From NCBI RefSeq assembly GCF_031348265.1, contig NZ_CP133771.1, forward strand, positions 2,170,001 through 2,234,000: a DNA stretch of 64,000 nt. The letters run 5' to 3'. The position numbers and the translations under genes are program-made. Position 1 is the first letter of the stretch, and each line of letters begins with the position of its first letter. The notes beneath the pieces are model-generated. The model made no database searches and was not told the origin of the DNA. It worked only from the letters and a program-made list of their open reading frames with translations. Below, in pieces: positions 8,091 through 16,478 of the stretch. The stretch is from Streptomyces collinus (lineage in GTDB: Bacteria; Actinomycetota; Actinomycetes; Streptomycetales; Streptomycetaceae).

Positions 8091-9458
8091 TCAGGTGTCG
8101 TACCGCTGGACGCGCCGGCCGTGGCTGCGGTCGACGAGTGCGGGCAGGCGCTCCCCCAGCTCCCGCACCACCGCCGGCACGTCGATCGTCAGCAGCTCCC
8201 GGTCGCGCATCAGGATCCGTCCGTCGACGATCGTGGTGCGGACGTCGGCGGAGCGGGCGCTGTGCACGAGGGTGGCGGCGAGGTCGTGGACGGGCTGGGT
8301 GTGCGGCCCGGTGAGGTCGACCAGGACGATGTCGGCCCGCCGGCCGGGCGCGATGCTGCCGGCGCTGTCGCCGAGGCCCACGGCACGGGCGCTCTGCAAC
8401 GTGGCGTGGTGCAGCGCCTGGCGGGAGGTCAGCCGGCGGGGGTCGCCCTCGGACGACTTCTGGACCAGCGAGGTGAGGGCCATCGACTCCCACACGTCGA
8501 GGCTGTTGTTGGAGGCGGCGCCGTCGGTGGCGAGTCCGACGTCGATGCCGATGTCGCGCAGGGCGCGGACCGGTGTGGTGTCCGGCCAGGCGAACTTGAG
8601 GTAGCCGCGGGGCGCGGTGGCGACGGCCGTGCGGCCGTCGGCCCGCTCCAGAAGGGGGAGGTCGCTGTCGACGATGCCGGTGCCGTGGGCGAGGAGCAGG
8701 TCCGTGTGGAGGAGCGTGGTGCGTTCCAGGACCTCGATCGGGGTGACGCCGTGGCGGGCCAGGCTGGTCTCGGTCTGGTCGCGGTTCTCGGCGGCGTGCA
8801 GGTGCACGGGCAGGCCGTGCGTGCGGGCGAGCTCGGCGGTCGTGGCAAGGTCGGCGTCGTCGACCGTGTAGGGGGCGTGCGGCGCGAGCGCGGTCGTGAT
8901 CCGGCCGTCGGCCGCTCCGCGGTGGCGCAGCGCGAACTCCAGCGACCGCTCCCGGCCTTCGGGCCCCTGCGAGGAGAAGAAGGCCTCGCCGAGCAGCGCC
9001 CGCATGCCGGATTCAGCGACGACCCGGGCCACCGCGTCCATGGCGAAGTAGTGGTCGGCGAAGCAGGTGACGCCCGCCCGGATCATCTCGGCGCAGGCGA
9101 GCTGCGCCCCCAGCTCGACGTCCGTCGCCGTGAGGTTGGACTCGACGGGCCAGACGACGTCGTTGAACCACTCCTCGGTGGGGAGGTCCTCGGCGAGTCC
9201 GCGCAGCGCGACCATCGGCGCGTGCGTGTGACAGTTGATCAAGCCGGGCAGGGCGACCTGGCCGGCGGCGTCGATCCGCTCGGCGGCGGGCAGGTCCGCG
9301 GCCTCCGCGGTGGTCGTGACGGCCTCGACGATCCCGCCCCGCACGACGATCGAGGCGTCCTGCACGAACCCGATCCGCTCTTGATCGTCGTGCACGAGGA
9401 CCGTACATGCGCTGATGATGAGCTCGGCGGGATCGTCCGCGGCAGAAGGCGTCACCAC
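8091..9458 (-). CDS. Amidohydrolase (MtaD/SAH-deaminase/TrzN-like family)
   Basis: A 455-residue metal-dependent hydrolase of the amidohydrolase superfamily. Zinc ligands are LPGLINCHTHAPM (His77, His79), LPVHLHAAE, a later conserved His in LLLAHGTG and the catalytic Asp in GLATDGAASNN. Members deaminate S-adenosylhomocysteine, methylthioadenosine, guanine or 8-oxoguanine, or dechlorinate triazines. The substrate is not predictable without structure-based comparison. Starts at GTG 9458 or 9455 are likely: TACGTT lies 3-4 nt upstream and could be the -10 of a leaderless transcript. A longer frame to 9503 crosses that promoter-like sequence. The gene is divergent from the endonuclease-fold gene at 9590. 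Confidence 0.88.
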   Translation of the reverse strand: MVTPSAADDPAELIISACTVLVHDDQERIGFVQDASIVVRGGIVEAVTTTAEAADLPAAERIDAAGQVALPGLINCHTHAPMVALRGLAEDLPTEEWFNDVVWPVESNLTATDVELGAQLACAEMIRAGVTCFADHYFAMDAVARVVAESGMRALLGEAFFSSQGPEGRERSLEFALRHRGAADGRITTALAPHAPYTVDDADLATTAELARTHGLPVHLHAAENRDQTETSLARHGVTPIEVLERTTLLHTDLLLAHGTGIVDSDLPLLERADGRTAVATAPRGYLKFAWPDTTPVRALRDIGIDVGLATDGAASNNSLDVWESMALTSLVQKSSEGDPRRLTSRQALHHATLQSARAVGLGDSAGSIAPGRRADIVLVDLTGPHTQPVHDLAATLVHSARSADVRTTIVDGRILMRDRELLTIDVPAVVRELGERLPALVDRSHGRRVQRYDT

Positions 9459-9589
9459 GCCAACGTACGACGGCGTCGTAGGGCGGCATGAGCCGAACCG
9501 CACATCCCGTCACGGCTCTGTCGCGGGGCGGGCCGGGCGCGCACCCTGGCCTCACCACCCCGTCTGTCGGCTTCTGAAAGGAGCCCGGC

Positions 9590-10543
9590 ATGCTCCTCGG
9601 CACCTGGAATCTGGAGAACCTCTACCGGCCCGGCGGCCCGTACGGCCCGCCGGACGAGGCCGGGTACGAGGCGAAGCTCGCCGCGCTCGCCGCCGTGATC
9701 ACGGAACTCGATCCGGCCCTGCTCGGCGTGCAGGAGGTCGGCGACCCCGAGGCCCTGAAGGACCTGGCCGGGATGCTCGACGACGACTGGCACGTCGCCG
9801 TGTCCGAGCATCCGGACAGCCGGGGCATACGGGTCGGGTTCCTGAGCCGTACGCCGCTGACGGTGGTGGCCGACACGCGGGCGTTCCCGGCACAGCTGCG
9901 TCCCGTCCAGGCGGACGATGCGGGGCTGACGGCGGGGCAGGCGGGGCGGGGCGTCCTGGCCGTGGAGATCGACGGCGGGGACGGGCCGCTGCGGGTGGCC
10001 GTCTGCCATCTGAAGTCGAAGCTGCTGTCGTACCCGGACGGCCGGTTCCAGCCGCGCGACGAGGGCGAACGGGCCCGCTACGGCGCCTACGCCCTGTACC
10101 GCCGGGCGGCCGAGGCGACGGCGCTGCGCGCGCTCGCGGACGAGCTGCTGGCCGGTGACGGGCAGGGGCGGGACGTGGCGATACTGGGCGACCTGAACGA
10201 CGAGGTGCAGGCGGCGACCACGCAGATCCTGCTCGGCCCGCCCGGCTCGGAGATCGGCACCCCGGGCTACGACCGGCCCGACCGGGGCGACGCGACGCGG
10301 CTGTGGGACGTGGCCCCGCTCATCCCGCCCGGGCAGCGCTGGTCCCGGGTGAACTCCGGGCGGCGCGAGCTGATCGACCACGTGCTGCTGAGCCACCGCC
10401 TGGTGCACCGGACGACGGCGGCGGGCACGGGCCTGCCGGGCGAGGGCCCGCCCGGCCTGCCGTCGGTCGGCCCCGATCCGGCGGAGCGCCGCGGCGAACC
10501 CGGGTCGGACCACGCTCCGGTGTGGGTACGGGTCGGCGGCTGA
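9590..10543 (+). CDS. Endonuclease/exonuclease/phosphatase-fold hydrolase
   Basis: A 317-residue protein with the DNase I-like fold. Conserved blocks in order are LGTWNLENLYRP (residues 3-14), LGVQEVGD (metal-binding Glu49), VCHLKSKL, ILGDLNDE and the C-terminal GSDHAPVWV, i.e. the catalytic Asp/His pair. Members are Mg-dependent phosphodiesterases acting on nucleic acids, phosphoinositides or sphingomyelin; the specificity is unknown here. ATG 9590 has AAAGGAG 7 nt upstream, which fixes the start. It lacks a signal peptide, so it is probably cytoplasmic. It ends 85 bp before the convergent FUSC gene, with a strong hairpin between them. Confidence 0.9.
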   Translation: MLLGTWNLENLYRPGGPYGPPDEAGYEAKLAALAAVITELDPALLGVQEVGDPEALKDLAGMLDDDWHVAVSEHPDSRGIRVGFLSRTPLTVVADTRAFPAQLRPVQADDAGLTAGQAGRGVLAVEIDGGDGPLRVAVCHLKSKLLSYPDGRFQPRDEGERARYGAYALYRRAAEATALRALADELLAGDGQGRDVAILGDLNDEVQAATTQILLGPPGSEIGTPGYDRPDRGDATRLWDVAPLIPPGQRWSRVNSGRRELIDHVLLSHRLVHRTTAAGTGLPGEGPPGLPSVGPDPAERRGEPGSDHAPVWVRVGG

Positions 10544-10592
10544 GCGGAGTGACGGTGCCGGGACGCCCGCTACGGGCGAGGACGCTCAGGAA

Positions 10593-10625
10593 CGGCGGGC
10601 CGGCCCCGACGGCGATGGCCCGCCG
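10593..10625. terminator. Hairpin between convergent genes
   Basis: CGGCGGGCC (10593-10601) and GGCCCGCCG (10617-10625) form a perfect 9-bp GC stem around a 15-nt loop. It lies between the stops at 10543 and 10629. There is no T-run on either side, so this is a Streptomyces-type GC-hairpin terminator usable from both directions. Confidence 0.6.
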
Positions 10626-10628
10626 GGA

Positions 10629-12524
10629 CTAGCCGGCGAGGGGTGTCCGGGGCGGTGGCCGTAGTCCCACCCGCTCACCCCGGCGGGAGAGTTCGGCGAG
10701 GACGGCCGCGAGGCGCTCCTCGTGGCGGGGCCCGAGCCGGCCCCTGTCGTCGAGGTGCACGGCGCAGGCGGTCGTGGTGTCGACGAGGCGTTCGAGGAGG
10801 CCGGCCACCTCGTCCGCGCCCTCGGTGTGCCGGGCGAGGGCGGGCAGTTCGTGTGCGGAGAGGGAGATGGCCGACCGGGCCTCGGCCAGGGTGCGGTAGG
10901 CCTCGCGGCGCAGGGTCCAGCGGGTGGTGCGGTGGTCGGAGGGCGTGCCCGAGGTCCCGATGCGGGGGGCGTCGGCCTCGTCGAGGACGTGCGTGAGGTA
11001 GGCGTGCGCGGCGTCGCTCGCCGCCGCGAGCCGGGCGCGCACTCCCCCGCCGCGCTGTCCGGGCATCGGCAGGTGTCCGACGATCAGCACGATCGCGCAG
11101 GCCAGCAGCGTCTCGCCGATCCGGCCGGCGGAGGCCTGGGGCTCGCCGCCGACCATGACGAGTGCGAGGACCAGGACGGTGACGACGGCGGTCTGGGCGG
11201 CGAAGTGGCGGGTGGCCACGGGTATGAGCGCGCCGCTGAGGGCGACGAGCGCGATGAGCCCTTCCGGGCGGGGCAGGACCGCGGCGAGCCCCGCGAAGAG
11301 CAGCGCCCCGAGGACGGTCCCGGCGGCCCGGTTCAGCACCCGCGAGGCCAGCGGCCCCAGGTCGGGCTTGACCAGGAACACGGCGGTGGCGGGCAGCCAG
11401 TACCAGTGCTCGTGCTGCCCGTACCACTGGCTCTGGTGCAGCGCCTGGGCGACCGCGGAGCTGGCGCCGAAGCAGAGGGCTACGCGCAGTCCGTACTCGC
11501 GTCCGGCACTGCCGAAGGCGGCGCGCAGCCGGTCCCCTGCACTGCGGGGACGGGTGTGCAGATCACCGCCCCGGCCCTGGTCGAACACCTCGGCGGCGTG
11601 CAGGAGGGCGTCGTCGAGGGCGCGCAGGGCGGGTGCCGACCGGGACGGGGCGGGCAGCGGCCCGGTGTGGGTGTTCCCGCGCACGGCGGCGGCGAGCCGC
11701 CGGGGGCCTTCGGAGGCCCGTTCGGCTATGGGCTCCTCGGCCCAGGCCAGCGCGGTGGCGGCCTCGGCGAGGGGCAGGGCGGCGGCGTACTGCGCGTGCA
11801 GCCGCCGCTCGGTGGAGGAGGAGGCGTACCTCCGCAGCCGGGGCCCGGCGAGGGCGTCCTGGGCGTGGTCGAGGGCGGCGGTCAGGGCGGCCCGGCGGCG
11901 GATGGCGTCCGGCCCGCCGACGGCGTCGAGCAGTTCGGCGACGGCCTCGTACACACCGGCCACGGCCGCGCGCTCCCCGTCGAAGCGGAAGTCACCGGCG
12001 AGGGAGCCGGGCGTGGGCAGGACGAGCCGCAGCACGAGCAGCCATCCCGCCCCGGCGAGATAGGCGAGCGCCCGCTCCCAGCCCGGCTCGGGCAGGGGCA
12101 TCCCGGCGCCGATCGCCGAGCCGACCAGCAGCTGCGTCCCGACGGCGGAGGCGACGGGACCGACGGCGCTCATCCCTCCGGCGACGAGCCCGACGGCCGT
12201 GAGGACCACGGTGAGCACGACCGACCCGGTCTCCTGCCCGGTGTAGGTCCCGATCACGAGGCCCAGCGCACCGCCCAGGGCGGGCACTCCGATCCGCTTG
12301 ACCGAGACGCGCCGGCTCCCGGGCCGGTCGTTGATCCCGGCCAGCATGGCGGCGACGGCGGCGACGACGCCGAGGGAGGTCAGACCGGTCTGCACGGCCA
12401 CGAGCAGCAACGGCCCGGCGGACAGGGCCCCCCGCGTCACCGCGCTCCAGGGCACCGGCCCCCGCTGTGCGCTCAGGGCGTGCGCGAGCCAGGGCGGCAG
12501 ATGCGGGGCGATGCGGCGGGACAC
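10629..12524 (-). CDS. FUSC-family inner-membrane protein (aromatic acid exporter-like)
   Basis: A 631-residue membrane protein. It has two hydrophobic clusters, at about residues 30-170 and 375-500 (segments such as LLLVAVQTGLTSLGVVAAVAA and TAVVTVLVLALVMVGG), separated by a soluble region and followed by a helical cytoplasmic tail. This duplicated layout is typical of FUSC/YccS/AaeB-like proteins, proposed efflux components. The cluster with WYGQHEHWYWLPATAVFLVKPD is the conserved second-repeat start. GTG 12524 is preceded by AGGAG at good spacing. The open frame reaches 13130 but runs through the divergent expansin promoter, so the long version was rejected. The substrate is unknown. Confidence 0.88.
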   Translation of the reverse strand: MSRRIAPHLPPWLAHALSAQRGPVPWSAVTRGALSAGPLLLVAVQTGLTSLGVVAAVAAMLAGINDRPGSRRVSVKRIGVPALGGALGLVIGTYTGQETGSVVLTVVLTAVGLVAGGMSAVGPVASAVGTQLLVGSAIGAGMPLPEPGWERALAYLAGAGWLLVLRLVLPTPGSLAGDFRFDGERAAVAGVYEAVAELLDAVGGPDAIRRRAALTAALDHAQDALAGPRLRRYASSSTERRLHAQYAAALPLAEAATALAWAEEPIAERASEGPRRLAAAVRGNTHTGPLPAPSRSAPALRALDDALLHAAEVFDQGRGGDLHTRPRSAGDRLRAAFGSAGREYGLRVALCFGASSAVAQALHQSQWYGQHEHWYWLPATAVFLVKPDLGPLASRVLNRAAGTVLGALLFAGLAAVLPRPEGLIALVALSGALIPVATRHFAAQTAVVTVLVLALVMVGGEPQASAGRIGETLLACAIVLIVGHLPMPGQRGGGVRARLAAASDAAHAYLTHVLDEADAPRIGTSGTPSDHRTTRWTLRREAYRTLAEARSAISLSAHELPALARHTEGADEVAGLLERLVDTTTACAVHLDDRGRLGPRHEERLAAVLAELSRRGERVGLRPPPRTPLAG

Positions 12525-12666
12525 GGGGCTCCTGACGTCTCGACGAGGGCAGGGGAGAGCCTTCGGGCGACGGCGGCCGGGGCGGTGTGTGGCTGCCCAC
12601 GGTAGGCGGGGTTCCTGGAGGATAGGTTTCCGGAACGTGTCGGACCGCTCGGAACCGGCGTTCTTT

Positions 12667-12695
12667 ATGTACGCAATCCGGAATGTACGCAATCC
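12667..12695. repeat. Tandem direct repeat in a divergent promoter region
   Basis: ATGTACGCAATCC occurs at 12667-12679 and again at 12683-12695, so with the GGA between them the period is 16 bp. It lies between the divergent FUSC (12524) and expansin-like (12746) genes. Two same-face direct repeats suggest a regulator site or a duplicated promoter element; the protein is unknown. Confidence 0.45.
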
Positions 12696-12745
12696 CGGAA
12701 GCGAGCCCCGGCAACCTTTCCGGACCCGGCGACCACTGGTGAGTC

Positions 12746-13750
12746 GTGAGCGCGCGTTCTCCTGAACCACGCAAGGACTCGAAGGACTCATCCGTGGCAT
12801 CCGCATCCCATCGCCGTCCCCTCCGCAAGCGGCGCACGGCCCTCGTCTGGACCGTCGCCGTGGCGGCCGTGGGACTCCTGGTCTCGCTCGTGATCGCCCT
12901 GCGCCCGGGCGGCGAACCGGACACGGTACGGACGGCTGCCGGGACGGCCGCCACCCGCCCGAGCGCCTCGCCGACGACACACAAGCCCGCACCGGCACCG
13001 AAGCCCTCGAAGACCTCCCCGGCGCCGAGGCGCACCCCGGGCGCCGCGGCCTCCGCGACCACTCCGCCGGCGCGGCCCTCGCCCGCCGCCACCCGGCCGT
13101 CCGCGCCGCGTCCGGCGTCCGGCACCGCACCCCTGGCGGGACGGATCAAGCCCGGAACCGCCTACACCGGCGTCGCCACCCACTACGACGCGAAGGACGG
13201 TGACGGCGCCTGCCTGTACGGCCCGAGCCCCGATCTCATGGTCGCGGCGATGAACCACGCCGACTACGAGACGTCAAAGGCGTGCGGGGCGTACATCCTG
13301 GTCCGCGCGGCAAGCGGCGCCTCCGTCACCGTCCGGGTCACCAACGAGTGCCCGCTGCCGTGCGCCCCCGGGCAACTCGACCTCAGCAAGGAGGCCTTCG
13401 CGAAGCTCGCCGGCCTGTCCGCGGGACGCATACCGATCACCTGGAGCCTGCTGAGCCCCGGCACGTCCGACTCGGTCGCCATCCGCTACAAGACCGGCTC
13501 CAGCCGCCACTGGTGCGGCATCCAGGCACTCGGCCACCGCAACCCGCTGGCCCGACTGGAGGTCAGGTCCGGCGGCGGCTGGAGCCGGCTGACGCGCACC
13601 GAGTACAACTACTTCCTCTCCCCCGACGGCACCGGCTGCGGCGGCTCCCTCAGGCTCACCGACATCTACGGTGAACAGCTCACCGTCGACGGCCTCGCGA
13701 TCCGCCCGGACACCGTCCAGCCGACCCGCGTGCAGTTCAGCCGGCGGTGA
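12746..13750 (+). CDS. Expansin-like cell-wall protein (EXLX1 type)
   Basis: A 334-residue, membrane-anchored or secreted protein. There is a basic N-terminus, one hydrophobic helix at about residues 32-51 (ALVWTVAVAAVGLLVSLVIA) and a Pro/Ser/Thr/Ala linker to about 130. A double-psi beta-barrel follows (GVATHYDAKDGDGACLYG to the DLSKEAFAKLAG block, with Asp in QLDLS), then a beta-sandwich binding domain with aromatic residues. Bacterial expansins loosen polysaccharide networks without hydrolysis and bind cellulose or peptidoglycan. GTG 12746 was chosen; an in-frame GTG at 12794 is an alternative that keeps the membrane helix. The last 14 bp overlap the convergent nucleotidyltransferase gene. 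Confidence 0.87.
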   Translation: MSARSPEPRKDSKDSSVASASHRRPLRKRRTALVWTVAVAAVGLLVSLVIALRPGGEPDTVRTAAGTAATRPSASPTTHKPAPAPKPSKTSPAPRRTPGAAASATTPPARPSPAATRPSAPRPASGTAPLAGRIKPGTAYTGVATHYDAKDGDGACLYGPSPDLMVAAMNHADYETSKACGAYILVRAASGASVTVRVTNECPLPCAPGQLDLSKEAFAKLAGLSAGRIPITWSLLSPGTSDSVAIRYKTGSSRHWCGIQALGHRNPLARLEVRSGGGWSRLTRTEYNYFLSPDGTGCGGSLRLTDIYGEQLTVDGLAIRPDTVQPTRVQFSRR

Positions 13751-14516
13751 CGGCGCGAACGGCCCGGGCGAGGAGCGTCTCCACGTCGGTGACGGCCCGG
13801 GTGAGCGCGGCCGGGCCGTCCGGGAGGTTCCGCACGAGCGTGTCCACCTCCTGTAGTCCCGCCCGCGCCACCAGCCCCTTGTCGTTCGTGACCCACTCCC
13901 CGCGCGCCGCCAGCACCGCGTGTGCGGTCTGGGTCGCGGCGAGGGCGATCGCGCCCGCGACCTGGGTGACGGCGTTCTTCGGGGCGTGGCCGGCCCTGGC
14001 GTAGGCGAGGCCGGCCGCGGCCATGCCGTGCCAGTGCGCCGGGGCGCTGACGCGCAGTGGCGGCGGATAGGCGCCCGGACGCGGCAGTTCGCCCCGCAGC
14101 ACCTGGTTGATCGCGAGTTCGGCGAGAAGGAGGTAGGTCGGGATGCCGGCCAGGTGGAACATGAGGGGCTCGACGCGGAAGCGGCCCTGTTCCGCCTCGG
14201 CCCGTTCGTGTTCGACGACGGCCAGATCGCGGTAGTGGACGTCCACCCTCCTGCCCTCGATCGTCAGCCAGGCGCCTGAGTTGAACACGCCGCCGCCCCA
14301 GGCGCCGAGCTCGCAGACCTCGCCCTCCCAGCCGACCGCACGGATCTCGGCCGGGTCGAAGGCGCCGCGGTAGTAGACCGCCAGATCCCAGTCGCTGTCG
14401 GGCCGTTCGGTGCCCAGGGCCCGGGAGCCGCCGAGGGCGACGGCCTCCACTGCGGGCAGGGCGGCGAGGCAGTCGGCGGTGGTGGCGAGGAAGGCGTGGT
14501 CCGGGACGGTCGGCAC
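13737..14516 (-). CDS. Nucleotidyltransferase-domain protein (aminoglycoside adenylyltransferase-like fold)
   Basis: A 259-residue protein with the polymerase-beta-like nucleotidyltransferase motif GGSRALG at residues 29-35 followed by SDWDLAVYY (Asp42, Asp44) and a third acidic position in RRVDVHYRD. The C-terminal half is helical. Family members include kanamycin- and streptomycin-modifying enzymes, toxin-type MNT proteins and many of unknown target; no antitoxin (HEPN) gene is adjacent. GTG 14516 has AGGAGC upstream; the longer frame to 15719 is antisense to RidA and the hexapeptide gene and is not real. The 3' end overlaps the expansin-like gene tail to tail. Confidence 0.85.
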   Translation of the reverse strand: MPTVPDHAFLATTADCLAALPAVEAVALGGSRALGTERPDSDWDLAVYYRGAFDPAEIRAVGWEGEVCELGAWGGGVFNSGAWLTIEGRRVDVHYRDLAVVEHERAEAEQGRFRVEPLMFHLAGIPTYLLLAELAINQVLRGELPRPGAYPPPLRVSAPAHWHGMAAAGLAYARAGHAPKNAVTQVAGAIALAATQTAHAVLAARGEWVTNDKGLVARAGLQEVDTLVRNLPDGPAALTRAVTDVETLLARAVRAVTAG

Positions 14517-14729
14517 GGCGGGCTCCTGGGCGGGCGGGCGGTCGGGATGCGTAGGAGGCTGGGCGGGCGGGTCGGGCGGTCGGGATGCGCGGAGGGCTGG
14601 GCACACGGGTCCGGGGAAGCGTAGGGGGACGGTCCGGTCGCCGGGAACCGAAATACGGGTGCGTGTGCGTGCCGGGGCGCCCATGATCGACGGGTTGTCC
14701 TGTCGCCGCCCGCAGATCGGAGACCCCAC

Positions 14730-15131
14730 GTGATCCGCCGCGTCACCGTCCCGGCCCTCTTCCCGCCTCCCGCCTACTCCCATGTGTCCGTCGTCGAGGC
14801 CGGCACGCGGCTGGCGTTCCTCGCCGGTTCCGTTCCGCTGGGCCCCGACGGCGCGCTGGTCGGGCCGGGGGATCCGGTGCGGCAGGCCGAGCAGGTCATC
14901 GCCAACCTGCGGGAGCAACTGGACGCCGTCGGCAGCGATCTGGCGCACGTCGTGGCGACCGACGTCTACGTGGTGAGCGGTGAACCGGCCGTACTGTCGG
15001 CCGTCTGGAGTGTGGTCGAGGCGTCCGGCCTCAGTACGGGCCCGCACTCCTCGACGCTGATCGGCGTGGCGTGCCTCGGGTACACGGGGCAGCTGGTGGA
15101 GATTACGGCGACAGCCGTCGTTCCCGAGTAG
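14730..15131 (+). CDS. RidA/YjgF-family protein
   Basis: A 133-residue protein of the RidA (YjgF/YER057c/UK114) family, which hydrolyses reactive enamine/imine intermediates or has related deaminase roles. Family features seen are AYSHVSVVEAGTRLAFLAG near the start, the central QAEQVIANLREQLDAVG helix and YTGQLVEITATAV at the end. The arginine that RidA enzymes use (in a C-terminal RxxVE context) is not in its usual place, so this may be a non-canonical subgroup. GTG 14730 has GGAGA upstream. The hexapeptide gene starts 12 bp after its stop, so the two probably form an operon. Confidence 0.87.
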   Translation: MIRRVTVPALFPPPAYSHVSVVEAGTRLAFLAGSVPLGPDGALVGPGDPVRQAEQVIANLREQLDAVGSDLAHVVATDVYVVSGEPAVLSAVWSVVEASGLSTGPHSSTLIGVACLGYTGQLVEITATAVVPE

Positions 15132-15143
15132 GCGAGGACCGCC

Positions 15144-15749
15144 ATGTTGATCGAGCACCGCGGGCGGCGTCCCGTCGTCCCCGAGTCCGCGTACGTCGCC
15201 CCGACGGCCGTCCTGTGCGGGGCCGTCGTCCTCGGTGAGCGCAGCCGGGTGCTGCACGGGGCCGTGCTCACCGCGGAGGACGGCGAGGTGCGGACCGGGT
15301 CGGACGTCGTCGTGATGGAGAACGCGCTGGTGCGGGGTCGGTCCGCGCACCCCGCCGTAATCGGTGACGCGGTGCTGATCGGCCCGCACGCCCATGTCAA
15401 CGGGGCGACCCTGGAGGACGAGGTCTTCGTGGCCACGGGCGCCTGCGTCTTCCCGGGGGCCGTAGCGGGTGCCGGTTCGGAGCTGCGCATCCACAGCGTG
15501 CTGCACGTCAACTCCGTGCTGCCGCCCGGCACCGTCCTGCCCATCGGCTGGATCGCGGCGGGCGCGCCCCGGGCCCGGCTCTTCGCCCCCGGGGAGCACG
15601 ACGAACTCTGGCAGATCCAGGAGGCGCTGGACTTCCCCGGCACGGTGTACGGCATCCCGCGGGGCACGCCGATGCGGGAGGTGATGGCCCGGCAGGTGGG
15701 GTTCTACGGAGCCCATCACGACGACGTCACCCTCGACGGCCCGGCATGA
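15144..15749 (+). CDS. Left-handed beta-helix (gamma-carbonic-anhydrase/acyltransferase-like) protein
   Basis: A 201-residue protein with hexapeptide repeats from about residue 17 to 145 (for example VLCGAVVLGERSRVLHGAVL, VVMENALVRG, VLIGPHAHVNGATLED). It has the PaaY/YrdA/gamma-carbonic anhydrase layout with a short C-terminal helix. Histidines are present at HGAVL, HPAVIG, HAHVNG and IHSVLH and could form a trimer-interface zinc site, so carbonic-anhydrase-type or CoA-transferase-type activity are both possible. It follows RidA in the same direction and its stop is 1 bp from the stop of the convergent racemase-family gene. Confidence 0.86.
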   Translation: MLIEHRGRRPVVPESAYVAPTAVLCGAVVLGERSRVLHGAVLTAEDGEVRTGSDVVVMENALVRGRSAHPAVIGDAVLIGPHAHVNGATLEDEVFVATGACVFPGAVAGAGSELRIHSVLHVNSVLPPGTVLPIGWIAAGAPRARLFAPGEHDELWQIQEALDFPGTVYGIPRGTPMREVMARQVGFYGAHHDDVTLDGPA

Positions 15750-15750
15750 G

Positions 15751-16473
15751 CTACCGCCCCGCGGGCCTGCCCCATGCCCTCCGTTTCGGGAGCGGCTCGG
15801 CGTAGCTCCCCACCCGGCTCGTGGTCAGCCCCAGTGCCACCAGGGACTCCGCCAGTTTGACCGCCGCCGCGACCCCGTCGACGACCGGCAGGCCCAGCTT
15901 CTCCCCGACGACCCGTTGCAGCCCCGTCATGCCGGCGCAGCCGAGGACGAGGGCCTCCGCCCCGGCCGCGCAGGCCCGTTCGGCGGCGGCCAGGAACGCC
16001 GTCTCGGTGCGTTCGTCGTCGCCGAGGTCGAGCACGTTCAGGCCCGTTCCGACGACAGCCGCGCAGTTCCGTGCCACGCCCGCCGTCTCCAGACTGTCCT
16101 CGATCTGGCCGCACGAGCGCTCCAGCGTGGTCACGACGCCGTAGCGGCGGCCCAGCAGGCAGGCGAGGTGTGCGGCGGCCTCGGTGATGTCGACGACCGG
16201 TACGTCCACCAGTTCCCGCACGCCCTCCCTGCCGTGTTCCCCGAATCCGGCCATGACCACGGCGTCGTACGGCGCTCCGTCATAGGTCCGCAGCGTGTCC
16301 AGGACGGCCGCGGCGGACAGGTAGCTGTCGAGCCAGCCCTCCGCCGACGCCGGCCCCCAGGCGGGAGTCAGTCCGGTCACGGTGGTGCCCGGACCTGCGG
16401 CGGCCCGGGCACCTCGTACGATCTCCTCGGTCATCTCCTGCGTGGTGTTGCAGTTGGTGACGACGATTCGCAC
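15751..16473 (-). CDS. Asp/Glu/hydantoin racemase-superfamily protein
   Basis: A 240-residue protein of the aspartate/hydantoin racemase superfamily: VRIVVTNCNTTQEMTEE at the start, YDAVVMAGFGEHG in the middle and ALVLGCAGMTGLQ with the second catalytic-type cysteine. The first cysteine, expected where MAGFGEHG stands (CFGDPG in hydantoin and allantoin racemases), is absent, so two-cysteine racemisation is doubtful. A decarboxylase, isomerase or one-base enzyme is possible. It follows the NCS1 permease with a 5-bp gap, so it should act on the imported compound. GTG 16473 has a GGAGG about 12 nt upstream, at the long end of usable spacing. Confidence 0.85.
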   Translation of the reverse strand: MRIVVTNCNTTQEMTEEIVRGARAAAGPGTTVTGLTPAWGPASAEGWLDSYLSAAAVLDTLRTYDGAPYDAVVMAGFGEHGREGVRELVDVPVVDITEAAAHLACLLGRRYGVVTTLERSCGQIEDSLETAGVARNCAAVVGTGLNVLDLGDDERTETAFLAAAERACAAGAEALVLGCAGMTGLQRVVGEKLGLPVVDGVAAAVKLAESLVALGLTTSRVGSYAEPLPKRRAWGRPAGR

Positions 16474-16478
16474 GTCTC

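Noticed and set aside
13737..15719. Long minus frame over RidA and hexapeptide genes
   Set aside because: Only 13737-14516 has nucleotidyltransferase motifs and a ribosome site. The upstream part is antisense to two well-supported genes.
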